Assembly: GCA_903938955.1 (NCBI GenBank)
Contig: CAJAFJ010000250.1
Coordinates: 1-15,790, forward strand
Source of the DNA: an uncultured beta proteobacterium
GTDB taxonomy: Bacteria; Pseudomonadota; Gammaproteobacteria; Burkholderiales; Burkholderiaceae
Direction: 5' to 3'
Length of the DNA: 15,790 bases
Shown here: piece by piece, positions 8,396-15,274 of the stretch
Numbering within the stretch: the first letter of the stretch is position 1
Layout: the number at the start of each line of letters is the position of its first letter
Program-made: the position numbers and the translations under genes
The notes under the pieces: generated by a model
The model's input: the letters and a program-made list of their open reading frames with translations, nothing else
Told to the model about the DNA's origin: nothing
Databases searched by the model: none

Positions 8396-9163
8396 TTATT
8401 TCATGACCAAACCGCCGTCAACGTACAGCACTTGACCCGTCATGAACCGGCTCCAGTCGGAGGCCAGAAACAGCACGGGGCCGGCGACATCTTGCGGCGC
8501 GGCGATTCTTCGCAGCGGAGTTTGCTCTGCGATCTGGTCTTTGACGTCTTCGCGGGTGGATCGGCTGGCATCGGTGGGAAACACCAGACCTGGCGCCACG
8601 CAGTTGACCCGGACCCCCAGCGGCCCCAACTCGGCGGCAAGATTGCGGCTGAACCCCACCAAGGCCGATTTGGCGGTGGTGTAGTCGTGATAAGGCACGG
8701 TGGGCCGGGCGACCAGGTCGCTGACCAGGTTGATGATGCTGCCGTGCGCCACGCTCCTGAAATGGGGCAAGACCGCCTGGCACACGTTGTATGTGGATTG
8801 AACTGCGCCCTCAAACTGCGCTTGATAGGCGTGCCAGTCCAGCTCCCAAAAGCGCGCCCGCTGTTCCGGATCGAAGGTGTAGGCGCGAAAGGCATTGTTC
8901 ACCACCACATCCAGACGGCCCAACTCACGCAGGATTTGCGCCACCATGGCTTGCACATCCGCTTGAACGGTGACATCGGCTTGCATCATCAGAGCGTCGC
9001 CGCCCGCCGCCAAACAGGCCTCCACCGTGGCCTGTGCCGCCTGCTGGTTATGCAGGTAATTCACCACCACGGTGGCGCCTTCGGTGGCGAAAGCGGTTGC
9101 AATCGCCGCGCCAATGCCGCGCCCTGCGCCCGTGACGAGAATGACTTGGCCCTTGAAGTCCAT
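8396..9163 (-). CDS. Short-chain dehydrogenase/reductase (FabG-like SDR)
   Basis: This 255-residue classical SDR has the Rossmann motif TGAGRGIG at residues 11-18, NNAF at 89-92 (usually NNAG), the catalytic serine in LVSDL at 148, and YTTAK with Tyr161 and Lys165. YVDGG near the C-terminus is also typical. All catalytic residues are present, so it should be an active NAD(P)H-dependent carbonyl reductase or alcohol dehydrogenase. I chose the ATG at 9163 because it starts directly at the first beta strand and lies 13 nt after the binding-protein stop. Longer in-frame starts up to 9502 would overlap that gene and encode unrelated sequence. As the sixth gene of the TPP-riboswitch operon it may reduce the aldehyde made by LuxC to an alcohol. 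That step is inference. FabG-type fatty-acid reduction remains possible. Confidence 0.9.
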   Translation of the reverse strand: MDFKGQVILVTGAGRGIGAAIATAFATEGATVVVNYLHNQQAAQATVEACLAAGGDALMMQADVTVQADVQAMVAQILRELGRLDVVVNNAFRAYTFDPEQRARFWELDWHAYQAQFEGAVQSTYNVCQAVLPHFRSVAHGSIINLVSDLVARPTVPYHDYTTAKSALVGFSRNLAAELGPLGVRVNCVAPGLVFPTDASRSTREDVKDQIAEQTPLRRIAAPQDVAGPVLFLASDWSRFMTGQVLYVDGGLVMK

Positions 9164-9176
9164 GCTTTTGATCCCG

Positions 9177-10181
9177 TTACTTGAGCAAGTCCTGGTCGAC
9201 CACATCGGCGACCCGGATATCGCGCTGCACCATGCCCAGGGCCTTGAAGGTTTGCGCCGACTTTTTGAACATCTCAAGGTCAATCGCGCCCAGCCCCTGC
9301 TTTTGCGTGGTGGCCGAAACACTGGACAGGTTGCGCAGTTTGATGATCTCCAGATTGACCACCGGGTTCTGCCCGTCAATGGCGCGTTTGGTGGCCAGGT
9401 TGGCGGCCTCTTGAGGCGCACCGACCATCCACTGGGCGCTGTCGCGGTAAGCTGACAAAAAGCGCTTGAGAAGCGGTTTTTGTTGCTGGTAGGTGTCTTC
9501 ACGCACCACGAACAAGTCGCTGGAGATGTTGATAAAGTTCTTCACCTCCAGCACATTGAAATCATTCAAACCCCGCTGGCGCGCCACCAGCAGACCGGTA
9601 TCGGTGGCGGCGGTAGCGTCCACCTGACCTTGCATCAGGGGCACAAAGTTGAGCAGGCCGGTGACCACAATGGTGACATCGGACTCATTCAAACCGGCCT
9701 GGTGCAACAGCACCAGCAGGTTCTGGCGGGTGCCGCTGGACAGGCTGTAAACGCCAATCCGCTTACCCTTGAGGTCGCTCGGTTTGCTGATGTTTTGTGA
9801 CTTCAGCGAGACCACGTTGAACACGTTTTGCGGGTAAATGTCGTAGATGGCGCGCAGTTTTTCACCTTTGTCCAGCGCAGCAAAGAAGGAGCCCGGATCG
9901 GTAAACGCCACCTCGGCCTGGCCGCTGAGCAGATTGCGAATGGCATCGCCCCCGCCGGCACCGGGGATGTAGCCCAGTTCAATGCCCTTGGCGCGGAAAA
10001 AACCTTTGTCTTCCTCCACCAGCAGATTGGTGATTTCGGTGATGGGTTTGCTCCAGCCGGCCACCGTCACTTTGCTCAGGGCGGCAGGTGTCTGGGCTTG
10101 CACGGACAGGGGCGCCAGGCCGACCCATAATCCAGCGGCGGCACACAGGCCGATGAATCGCACAGCGATGTTTCTTTTCAC
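9177..10181 (-). CDS. ABC transporter periplasmic substrate-binding protein, NMT1/THI5/SsuA type
   Basis: The 334-residue product has a Sec signal peptide with likely cleavage after VQA at residue 29. The fold is a type II binding protein of the NMT1/THI5/SsuA superfamily: ITNLLVEEDKGFFRAKGIEL near 49-68, then GGGDAIRNLLSGQAEVAFTDP near 77-97, DLKGKRIGV near 138, and a second lobe. The start is GTG at 10181, with AGGAG placed 7 nt upstream. It follows the permease gene by 18 nt, completing an importer of the ThiXYZ/SsuABC class. The THI5-like ThiY proteins bind thiamine pyrimidine precursors, which fits the riboswitch. However, the N-terminal DWxPN-type signature I expect in ThiY is replaced by GWSKPITE here, so the ligand may differ. 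Confidence 0.88.
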   Translation of the reverse strand: MKRNIAVRFIGLCAAAGLWVGLAPLSVQAQTPAALSKVTVAGWSKPITEITNLLVEEDKGFFRAKGIELGYIPGAGGGDAIRNLLSGQAEVAFTDPGSFFAALDKGEKLRAIYDIYPQNVFNVVSLKSQNISKPSDLKGKRIGVYSLSSGTRQNLLVLLHQAGLNESDVTIVVTGLLNFVPLMQGQVDATAATDTGLLVARQRGLNDFNVLEVKNFINISSDLFVVREDTYQQQKPLLKRFLSAYRDSAQWMVGAPQEAANLATKRAIDGQNPVVNLEIIKLRNLSSVSATTQKQGLGAIDLEMFKKSAQTFKALGMVQRDIRVADVVDQDLLK

Positions 10182-10199
10182 ACGGTTCTCCTAAAAATA

Positions 10200-10946
10200 T
10201 CAAACATACGATTTGAGCAAGTAGTGCTCCAGCCTCAAGGTGCATTGGTACATGACCAGCCCCAGGAGCGTGATAACAAACAAAACGGCAAACATCAGCG
10301 GCGTGTCCATCATGCCCTGCGACACAATGATCAAGGCCCCAAGCCCCTTGCTGGCGCCGACAAACTCGGCCACCACCGCGCCCACCAGGGCCAGCACCAC
10401 CGCCACCCGCAGACCCGCCATGATGCCCGGCAAGCCGGCCGGAATTTTGAGGCGCCACAGGATTTGCCAGCGGTTGGCCCGCAGCATGCGGAACAGTTCG
10501 AGCCGCTGCGCATCCACCGTTCTCAGGCTGGTCAGGGTGTTTTCCATGAGCGGGAAAAAGCAGATCAAGGCCGTCATGACCACCACCGGCAGCGTGCCAA
10601 AGCCGAACCAGACAATGAACAGCGGCCCCAGCGCCAGCTTCGGGATGACCTGGCTGGTGACCACATACGGCATCAGCATGCGCCGCAGATAGTCACTTTC
10701 GCCCAACACCAAGCCACCAACAAAACCCAGGCTGCCGCCCAGCGTCAGGCCCAAGCCCACCTCCAGACAAGTTTGTGCGATGTGGGGCCACAGGTAGCCC
10801 GAACTGAGGCTGCGCCACAAGGCCGCCATCACGACGGACGGCGCAGGCAACACCAGTACCGATAGCGCCAGGCCGCGCGCGGCCAACTCCCACAGGCCCA
10901 GCACCAGCAGCAGCAACACCCAGGCCGCAACGCGAGGGTTTTTCAT
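10200..10946 (-). CDS. ABC transporter permease (ThiX/SsuC type)
   Basis: This is a 248-residue inner-membrane protein with about six hydrophobic segments, the first at residues 8-32. The cytoplasmic EAA-type loop is at about 148-180 (ELFRMLRANRW, then LKIPAGLPGIMAGLRVA) and contacts the ATPase. Length and layout match the permeases of sulfonate, taurine and pyrimidine-precursor importers. The ATG overlaps the ATPase stop codon by 4 nt (ATGA), indicating translational coupling. The binding protein follows 18 nt later. The substrate cannot be read from the permease. The TPP riboswitch suggests a thiamine-related compound. Confidence 0.9.
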   Translation of the reverse strand: MKNPRVAAWVLLLLVLGLWELAARGLALSVLVLPAPSVVMAALWRSLSSGYLWPHIAQTCLEVGLGLTLGGSLGFVGGLVLGESDYLRRMLMPYVVTSQVIPKLALGPLFIVWFGFGTLPVVVMTALICFFPLMENTLTSLRTVDAQRLELFRMLRANRWQILWRLKIPAGLPGIMAGLRVAVVLALVGAVVAEFVGASKGLGALIIVSQGMMDTPLMFAVLFVITLLGLVMYQCTLRLEHYLLKSYV

Positions 10947-11689
10947 GGTGCGGCCCGGTCCATGGAGGCGCGCAGTTCGGCACAGATGTCATTGAACCCG
11001 GCGCTGTAACGCATGGCTTGCGCACGGGGCTTGGGCAGGTTGATGCGCAGATCGCCGTGCAAATGGCCGGCCGTCATCACGGCGACCCGGTCCGCCAGAT
11101 ACACAGCCTCGGAGATGTCATGCGTGACAAAGAACACCGAGCTGGCCTGCTCCTGGCAGATGGCCAGCAAGACATCTTGCAGTTCTTCGCGCGTCATCGC
11201 GTCCAGCGCGGCAAAGGGCTCGTCCATCAGCAAAATGGCGGGCTGGGTGACCAAGGCGCGTGCAATCGCCACCCGGCTTTGCTGACCGCCTGAAAGTTGG
11301 CGCGGGAAGTGGCGCAAATGGTTGTTGAGGCCCATTTTGTCCAGCAAATGCAAGGCCCGGTCGCGCTCCAGGGCGAGCGGTGCGCGATGCAGGGCAATCG
11401 GCAACAGCACGTTGTCAAGCACACTGAGCCAGTCCAGCAAGGTGGGGGACTGAAAGACAAAACTGGTGCCCGCCCCGGGCGCCAGTGCCGCTTCGCCTTG
11501 CACCGTGACCCGGCCTTGTTGCGGCTGCAACAAACCAGCGGCCAGCTTGAGCAGCGTGGTCTTGCCACAGCCGCTGCGCCCCACCAGGCAATGAAACTCC
11601 CCCGGCAGGATGGACCAGTCCACCTGCTTGACGATGGTCGGCCAACCGGGGTAGGTGTAGCTGACCTGTTGCATGTCGAGGATCGGCAT
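10943..11689 (-). CDS. ABC transporter ATP-binding protein (ThiZ/SsuB type)
   Basis: The 248-residue nucleotide-binding subunit has all core motifs: Walker A GRSGCGKT at residues 37-44, Q-loop Gln80, signature LSGGQQSR at 132-139, Walker B ILLMDEP at 152-158, D-loop ALD at 161-163 and the switch His190 in VTHD. It should power import by the permease and binding protein encoded just downstream. The start lies 3 nt after the LuxC-like stop. The gene therefore sits between the LuxC/LuxE pair and the rest of the transporter, so importer and enzymes are made from the same message. Confidence 0.93.
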   Translation of the reverse strand: MPILDMQQVSYTYPGWPTIVKQVDWSILPGEFHCLVGRSGCGKTTLLKLAAGLLQPQQGRVTVQGEAALAPGAGTSFVFQSPTLLDWLSVLDNVLLPIALHRAPLALERDRALHLLDKMGLNNHLRHFPRQLSGGQQSRVAIARALVTQPAILLMDEPFAALDAMTREELQDVLLAICQEQASSVFFVTHDISEAVYLADRVAVMTAGHLHGDLRINLPKPRAQAMRYSAGFNDICAELRASMDRAAP

Positions 11690-11692
11690 GCG

Positions 11693-13153
11693 TCAGGTCC
11701 GGTAGCGGCTGAACGCTTCAGCCGCCAGTTCAGTGGATTGTTCAATCTCGACCATCTGCACCAGGTCGAGCAGGCTGAAGCGCCCGTCATGGTGCCAACC
11801 CGCCTCCGGTGAGGTCATGGCGCCGATAGCGCAAATGCGGGTCACCCCGGCCTGGCCCAGCCGTGCGGCGAGTTCAAACAGTTCTTCGGGGGACGCCGCC
11901 AGGCCCGCCGTCTGGAGCCAGACCCGTTGTGGGGCGATCAAGGCGATGACGTCTTCAAGCCGGTCCACCGCGACCACGCTCACGGTTCGATTCAAGGCAC
12001 TGGGTGTCAATGGTTTGGCGGTGCGGCTGAAAGCCACATGCCAGAGAGCGCTGGCGTCGCCCAGCAACTCCGTCCCATCATCAGCCATGGCCTCAAACTC
12101 CCGCGCCTGCCGCCAATGCGCCACGCTAACGGATTCTTCCAGCGACAAGGCCCGACGCGGAAATTTATGCTGCAAGGCGGCCAGCTCGGCGGCCAGGTAG
12201 TGGGCGAATTCCTGCGGCGTCACCTTGCCGCCGCGCGCCACATAAAACACATGGGGCGAATAGCAGCCCTGCTGCTCGTAACGCACCACATCCAGCGCAG
12301 CCAGTCGGGCGGTGGCGATGGCTTGGCGCGCATCCAGTGCGCACGGCGACACCATGCCAAAACTCAGCTTGTGGCCGTGGGGCAAAAAACGGGTGTGGGC
12401 CGGCACTTGCCGACGCAGGTCTTCCAATGCCGAATTGCCGCCATACGCCACCACGGCATCGGCCTCACCAAATAATTGCTGCGCCAACGCGGGTTCGCTA
12501 CTGGGCCACCACACCACCGCCAGGCAATCCGCCATGCGCGGATCGACTTCGCCCAGCAGTCGGGCAAACCAGGTGGCCAACAAGGGCTCGGCACTGGACA
12601 CCTTGCCGATGTTGCCAGCCTTGACCAGCAGCCCTGAGATCAGGCTCCACAACGGCAGGCCGGGCACATTGCCGGCCCAAACGTGGGCCAGCAGATCCGG
12701 CCCCACGGCTTGCGCCCAACCGCCTTTGGGACGCGGCTGGAACACATCGAGCATGCTGGGATTGGCGAAATCTTCCGCCACAAACCGCGTCAGTTGCGGC
12801 GCACGAAAACACTTGAGGTAGGCCGTGAGCGCCAGCCGGATCATCTCGGGATGAAAACCCGTGACCCGCGGCAGCAGCCGCTCGGCTTCTTGCCGGTACG
12901 GGTCTTGCGGATCCAGCAACCGGGCAATGGCCCGGTCGATGATGGCAATGATCTGCGAGACCGACAGCGTTTTAAGATAACCGTGGCTGGCCTGGCGTAC
13001 CCGCTGTGTGAGTAACGCCAGCTGCGGCGGCGTGAGCAGCGGCACATCCACGGTCAGGGCGTCCTGGCCCGCGCCGAAAGTCAGGCAGTGCCAGGCCAGA
13101 CAAGCCGGCTCCAGCCCTGGCAGATGGCAGGCAGCAAGCCTTGGCGACGTCAC
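11693..13153 (-). CDS. LuxC-like acyl-CoA/acyl-protein reductase
   Basis: The product is 486 residues, close to the length of LuxC. LuxC uses NADPH to reduce an activated acyl group, carried on its own cysteine, to an aldehyde. The catalytic cysteine is Cys297 in EQQGCYSP, matching the family's QGCxSP motif. Residues 157-191 (HVWAGNVPGLPLWS, then NIGKVSSAEPL) form the conserved nucleotide-binding part of this aldehyde-dehydrogenase-like fold. The start is GTG at 13153, overlapping the luxE-like stop by 4 nt (GTGA). AGG lies about 10 nt upstream. There is no luxAB or luxD nearby, so bioluminescence is very unlikely. In this operon the enzyme probably reduces a small carboxylic acid activated by the LuxE-like partner. 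Family assignment is firm, substrate unknown. Confidence 0.9.
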   Translation of the reverse strand: MTSPRLAACHLPGLEPACLAWHCLTFGAGQDALTVDVPLLTPPQLALLTQRVRQASHGYLKTLSVSQIIAIIDRAIARLLDPQDPYRQEAERLLPRVTGFHPEMIRLALTAYLKCFRAPQLTRFVAEDFANPSMLDVFQPRPKGGWAQAVGPDLLAHVWAGNVPGLPLWSLISGLLVKAGNIGKVSSAEPLLATWFARLLGEVDPRMADCLAVVWWPSSEPALAQQLFGEADAVVAYGGNSALEDLRRQVPAHTRFLPHGHKLSFGMVSPCALDARQAIATARLAALDVVRYEQQGCYSPHVFYVARGGKVTPQEFAHYLAAELAALQHKFPRRALSLEESVSVAHWRQAREFEAMADDGTELLGDASALWHVAFSRTAKPLTPSALNRTVSVVAVDRLEDVIALIAPQRVWLQTAGLAASPEELFELAARLGQAGVTRICAIGAMTSPEAGWHHDGRFSLLDLVQMVEIEQSTELAAEAFSRYRT

Positions 13154-14256
13154 AGTTTGGCAGCCTGCAAAAATTCATCCACAGCAATGGAGCAGCCTTT
13201 GGCCTGCGCGCCCTGGGCCCGGCCCAGCAACAGAAAACCGTCGTCAGCCGCCTGGCCCACGTCTTCCGTCAGGATGGTGGTGACCGAATTGAAATTACCC
13301 AGATCACAGTGCGCCAGGATGCCGCGCTGGCCCGGCGGCACGTCGGCACCGGTCAGGGGATCGACAATGCGGGTTTTGATCCAGTGCGGCCCGACTTTGA
13401 CGGACGGCACGCGCTGGTTGCCACGGTCATAAAACTGCGTGCTCAGTTCCGTCATGCCGTACATATTGATGCACTCGCTGCGGGCAATGCCAAAAGTGGC
13501 GGACAGTTGCAGGTAGAAATCATCCATCGGCAACTCACGCGACTGGCCCTTGAAGCCACCGGTATCCAGAAATCGACTGCCCGCGGGCAAAGAAAATTGA
13601 TGCCCCAGTGCTTGCAGCGCATCCATCAGATGAACAAAACTGTAACTGGCGCCCAGCAGGGCGATGGGCTGCTGGCTGGCTTCTGCTTCAGCCAAAAAGG
13701 CACACAATCGGGCCGTTTCAAGACCATTGGGACTGATGAAACAAGCGCTGTCCGGGGTGCCAAACTCACGCATCGCCAGTGCCAGGTAGTGGGCCAGGGA
13801 TGAGTTGGGCATCAACTCCTCCGTCGGGAAAAGAATCCCCATGCGCAGACGCTCGTGTCCGGGCATGAAATGCTGCTGAAAGTTGCGCGTCATCGACAAG
13901 TCATACACCGCCAGCGAGGGATGGTAGTGGCGGCCTTTGACTTCGGCCCGGGTCGTGCCGCTGGTCATGAACACGCGCGCGCAGTCCTGAATCGGCTGGC
14001 AACTCAGGGTCAGGTCTTTGAAGGCGTTGATGGGAACAGCCGGAATGTCGCGCCAATGCTTGACCGAGCGCAGGGTCTTGCCCCGTTGCAGACAAAAGCG
14101 CTGAAATGGCACGTTATGCTGAAGTTGATGGGCAAACAGCGACAAGGCAATGGCATTGAACTCAGCATCGGTCGACTGCGATTGAACGATGAACTGGAGA
14201 ACATCACGAACGAGGTTCGCATCCGCGGGTCCGGGGAGACGGTCTGACACTGTCAC
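13150..14256 (-). CDS. LuxE-like acyl-protein synthetase
   Basis: With a GTG start at 14256 the protein is 368 residues, the normal length for LuxE. AAGGA lies 5 nt upstream of this GTG. In-frame starts farther up would translate the riboswitch leader. The family activates a carboxylic acid with ATP to an acyl-AMP, moves the acyl group to a cysteine near its C-terminus, and passes it to LuxC. Motifs seen are the ATP-binding MTSGTT at residues 97-102, DTGGFKGQS at 231-239, MYGMTE at 265-270, and KGCSIAVDEF with Cys355, 14 residues from the end. This is about where the acylated cysteine lies in LuxE of luminous bacteria. It is the first gene after the TPP riboswitch and overlaps the luxC-like gene by 4 nt. 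The pair should act as an ATP- and NADPH-dependent carboxylic acid reductase. Confidence 0.9.
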   Translation of the reverse strand: MTVSDRLPGPADANLVRDVLQFIVQSQSTDAEFNAIALSLFAHQLQHNVPFQRFCLQRGKTLRSVKHWRDIPAVPINAFKDLTLSCQPIQDCARVFMTSGTTRAEVKGRHYHPSLAVYDLSMTRNFQQHFMPGHERLRMGILFPTEELMPNSSLAHYLALAMREFGTPDSACFISPNGLETARLCAFLAEAEASQQPIALLGASYSFVHLMDALQALGHQFSLPAGSRFLDTGGFKGQSRELPMDDFYLQLSATFGIARSECINMYGMTELSTQFYDRGNQRVPSVKVGPHWIKTRIVDPLTGADVPPGQRGILAHCDLGNFNSVTTILTEDVGQAADDGFLLLGRAQGAQAKGCSIAVDEFLQAAKL

Positions 14257-14262
14257 ATTGAT

Positions 14263-14318
14263 CCTTCTGGCATGGGCACATGGGAACCAAGGTCGATGCA
14301 AGCCAAGCCAGAGATAGG
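14263..14318 (-). promoter_or_regulatory. Possible SD-sequestering hairpin (riboswitch expression platform)
   Basis: TCTGGC (14307-14312) is exactly complementary to GCCAGA (14266-14271), and CCT (14316-14318) can pair with AGG (14263-14265) across a 3-nt bulge. The second arm covers the ribosome site AAGGA of the luxE-like gene. This would let TPP binding shut off translation, the common mode in Proteobacteria. I see no intrinsic terminator in the leader. The alternative structure that frees the site was not worked out, so this is tentative. Confidence 0.35.
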
Positions 14319-14329
14319 CCATCCCTGCA

Positions 14330-14420
14330 ACTCTTCTTACGTCGGCATGATCCGATTCAAGTTCACGGGTTCGGCAAGCCATCTCAGCGATCAGGCCTCA
14401 GCCTTGTCGCACCCCGGAGT
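14330..14420 (-). promoter_or_regulatory. TPP riboswitch (THI-box) aptamer
   Basis: Read on the minus strand the leader carries the THI-box landmarks in order. These are GGGGTGC (14409-14415), CTGAGA (14382-14387), ACCCGTGAAC (14361-14370), GGATCATGCC (14344-14353) and CGTA (14338-14341). The fold is complete. P1 is ACTC/GAGT (14417-14420 with 14330-14333). P2 is GGGT/ACCC (14411-14414 with 14367-14370). P3 is AGGC/GCCT around loop TGAG (14393-14404). P4 is CTT/AAG (14359-14361 with 14336-14338). P5 is TCGG/CCGA (14352-14355 with 14342-14345). The CTT/AAG pair replaces the usual CCT/AGG on both sides, a compensatory change that supports a real structure. TPP binding normally represses downstream genes. 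It lies between the DUF1624 gene and the luxE-like gene and should control the whole operon. Confidence 0.9.
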
Positions 14421-14426
14421 GGCCGG

Positions 14427-14455
14427 ATTTTACGTCACCCCACCGTCTAGGAACC
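14427..14455 (-). promoter_or_regulatory. Candidate promoter of the TPP-regulated operon
   Basis: TAAAAT (14427-14432, minus strand) matches the -10 consensus at five of six bases. It ends 6 nt before the first base of riboswitch helix P1 at 14420, an ideal place for transcription to begin. The -35 region (GGTTCC at 14450-14455 with 17-nt spacing) is a poor match, so the promoter may be weak or assisted. Confidence 0.45.
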
Positions 14456-14479
14456 CGCACGCATGGAGAGTGAAGTTGA

Positions 14480-15238
14480 CTACCGGGTCAGCGACGCCCA
14501 CGCCATCAAAGCGCCAATCAGCACCGGCTGGTGCAGCATGTAGTAGCTCAGACTCCAGCGTCCCAATGTGGTCAGGGGCTTGAGTGCCGCCGGCACGGGC
14601 CACCCCGCAACAAGGCGACCCCGACCTGCCAGCCAGTGGCCCGCCGCCACGCCCCACCACATCACCCCCAGCCAGGGCAGCAGTGGCACATAGTCCTCGG
14701 TGACGGGCTTGCGCGTGATGAGGCCGAGCCAGTTCAAGGCTGGCGCATTCAACATCTCGGGCCATGGCGTTGCCGCCAGCGTGCTCAAAACATCTACGGT
14801 GATGAATTTAAACGCGATGGCGACAGCCCCCAGCCCCCACAACCAGCCGCCCCAGTGGGCGGTCAGGCGGGCGATGATCAGCATCAAGGCCAAGCCGTGC
14901 AGCACGCCAAAGTAGATAAAGCTGTGCGGGTACATCAGCCACGAACCCGCCGTCACCAGCACGGCACAGCCCAGCACTTGGCCCCAGCGCCGCCAAAACC
15001 GGGGCCAGCTTTGCCCTTGTGCCACCGCAATCGCCTGGCCCAGGCCAGCACACCACAAGAACAGGCTGACAATACCGGTGCGCTGCCAGGTCCAGAACGG
15101 GTCGTTGTAAAAGTCCTGCTGAAAGTAGCCAGCCTGGGCCAGGTCAAAACTGAAATGAAACGTCGTCATCCAGACCATGGCGAAGCCGCGCAGGGCATCT
15201 ACCGCCTCAAAGCGGGCGCTGACAGAAGGTTGAATCAT
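14480..15238 (-). CDS. DUF1624 integral membrane protein (HGSNAT-like acyltransferase fold)
   Basis: The 252-residue membrane protein has about seven hydrophobic segments. Its N-terminus RFEAVDALRGFAMVWMTTFH (residues 9-28) is typical of DUF1624, related to the catalytic domain of heparan-alpha-glucosaminide N-acetyltransferase. His28 lies where that family places its acetyl-accepting histidine. A late segment RWSLSYYMLHQPVLIG is also characteristic of membrane acyltransferases. The bacterial function is unknown. The ATG at 15238 is the start that keeps the family N-terminus. No good ribosome site is visible. The gene ends 48 nt before the operon's -10 box and sits 36 nt after the chemoreceptor gene, so it is probably not part of the TPP-regulated unit. 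Confidence 0.82.
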   Translation of the reverse strand: MIQPSVSARFEAVDALRGFAMVWMTTFHFSFDLAQAGYFQQDFYNDPFWTWQRTGIVSLFLWCAGLGQAIAVAQGQSWPRFWRRWGQVLGCAVLVTAGSWLMYPHSFIYFGVLHGLALMLIIARLTAHWGGWLWGLGAVAIAFKFITVDVLSTLAATPWPEMLNAPALNWLGLITRKPVTEDYVPLLPWLGVMWWGVAAGHWLAGRGRLVAGWPVPAALKPLTTLGRWSLSYYMLHQPVLIGALMAWASLTR

Positions 15239-15274
15239 GCGCAGAATAATAAGCGCGCCCGGCGCCCTGCCAGT

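Larger units (their letters stand above)
8396..14432 (-). other. TPP-riboswitch operon: luxE-like, luxC-like, ABC importer, SDR
   Basis: Six genes follow one promoter and riboswitch, with junctions of -4, +3, -4, +18 and +13 nt. No terminator-like structure lies between them. The content combines uptake (ATPase, permease, binding protein), acid activation (LuxE-like), acyl reduction (LuxC-like) and a carbonyl reductase (SDR). The MipA/OmpV gene 61 nt farther may be a seventh member. Co-transcription is inferred from spacing. The thiamine link is inferred from the riboswitch. Confidence 0.75.

Noticed and set aside
8333..9184. 283-residue plus-strand frame over the SDR gene
   Set aside because: It is antisense to an SDR with all catalytic motifs. 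The translation is Gly/His/Gln rich with no recognisable family.
9164..9502. N-terminal extension of the SDR to an ATG at 9502
   Set aside because: It would overlap the binding-protein gene by over 300 nt and encode Arg/Ser/Pro-rich sequence, while the ATG at 9163 starts exactly at the Rossmann fold.
11693..14256. Bioluminescence (lux) operon
   Set aside because: luxA, luxB and luxD are absent, and the pair is under a TPP riboswitch with an importer. The light-producing role does not fit.
14257..14382. 42-residue N-terminal extension of the LuxE-like protein
   Set aside because: This stretch is part of the TPP riboswitch and its platform. The GTG at 14256 has a good ribosome site and gives the usual LuxE length.
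15239..15274. Intrinsic terminator between the chemoreceptor and DUF1624 genes (GCGC-CGG-GCGC then TTATTATT)
   Set aside because: The stem is only about 4 bp with a 3-nt loop and the T-tract is broken by A, so the evidence is too weak to call.
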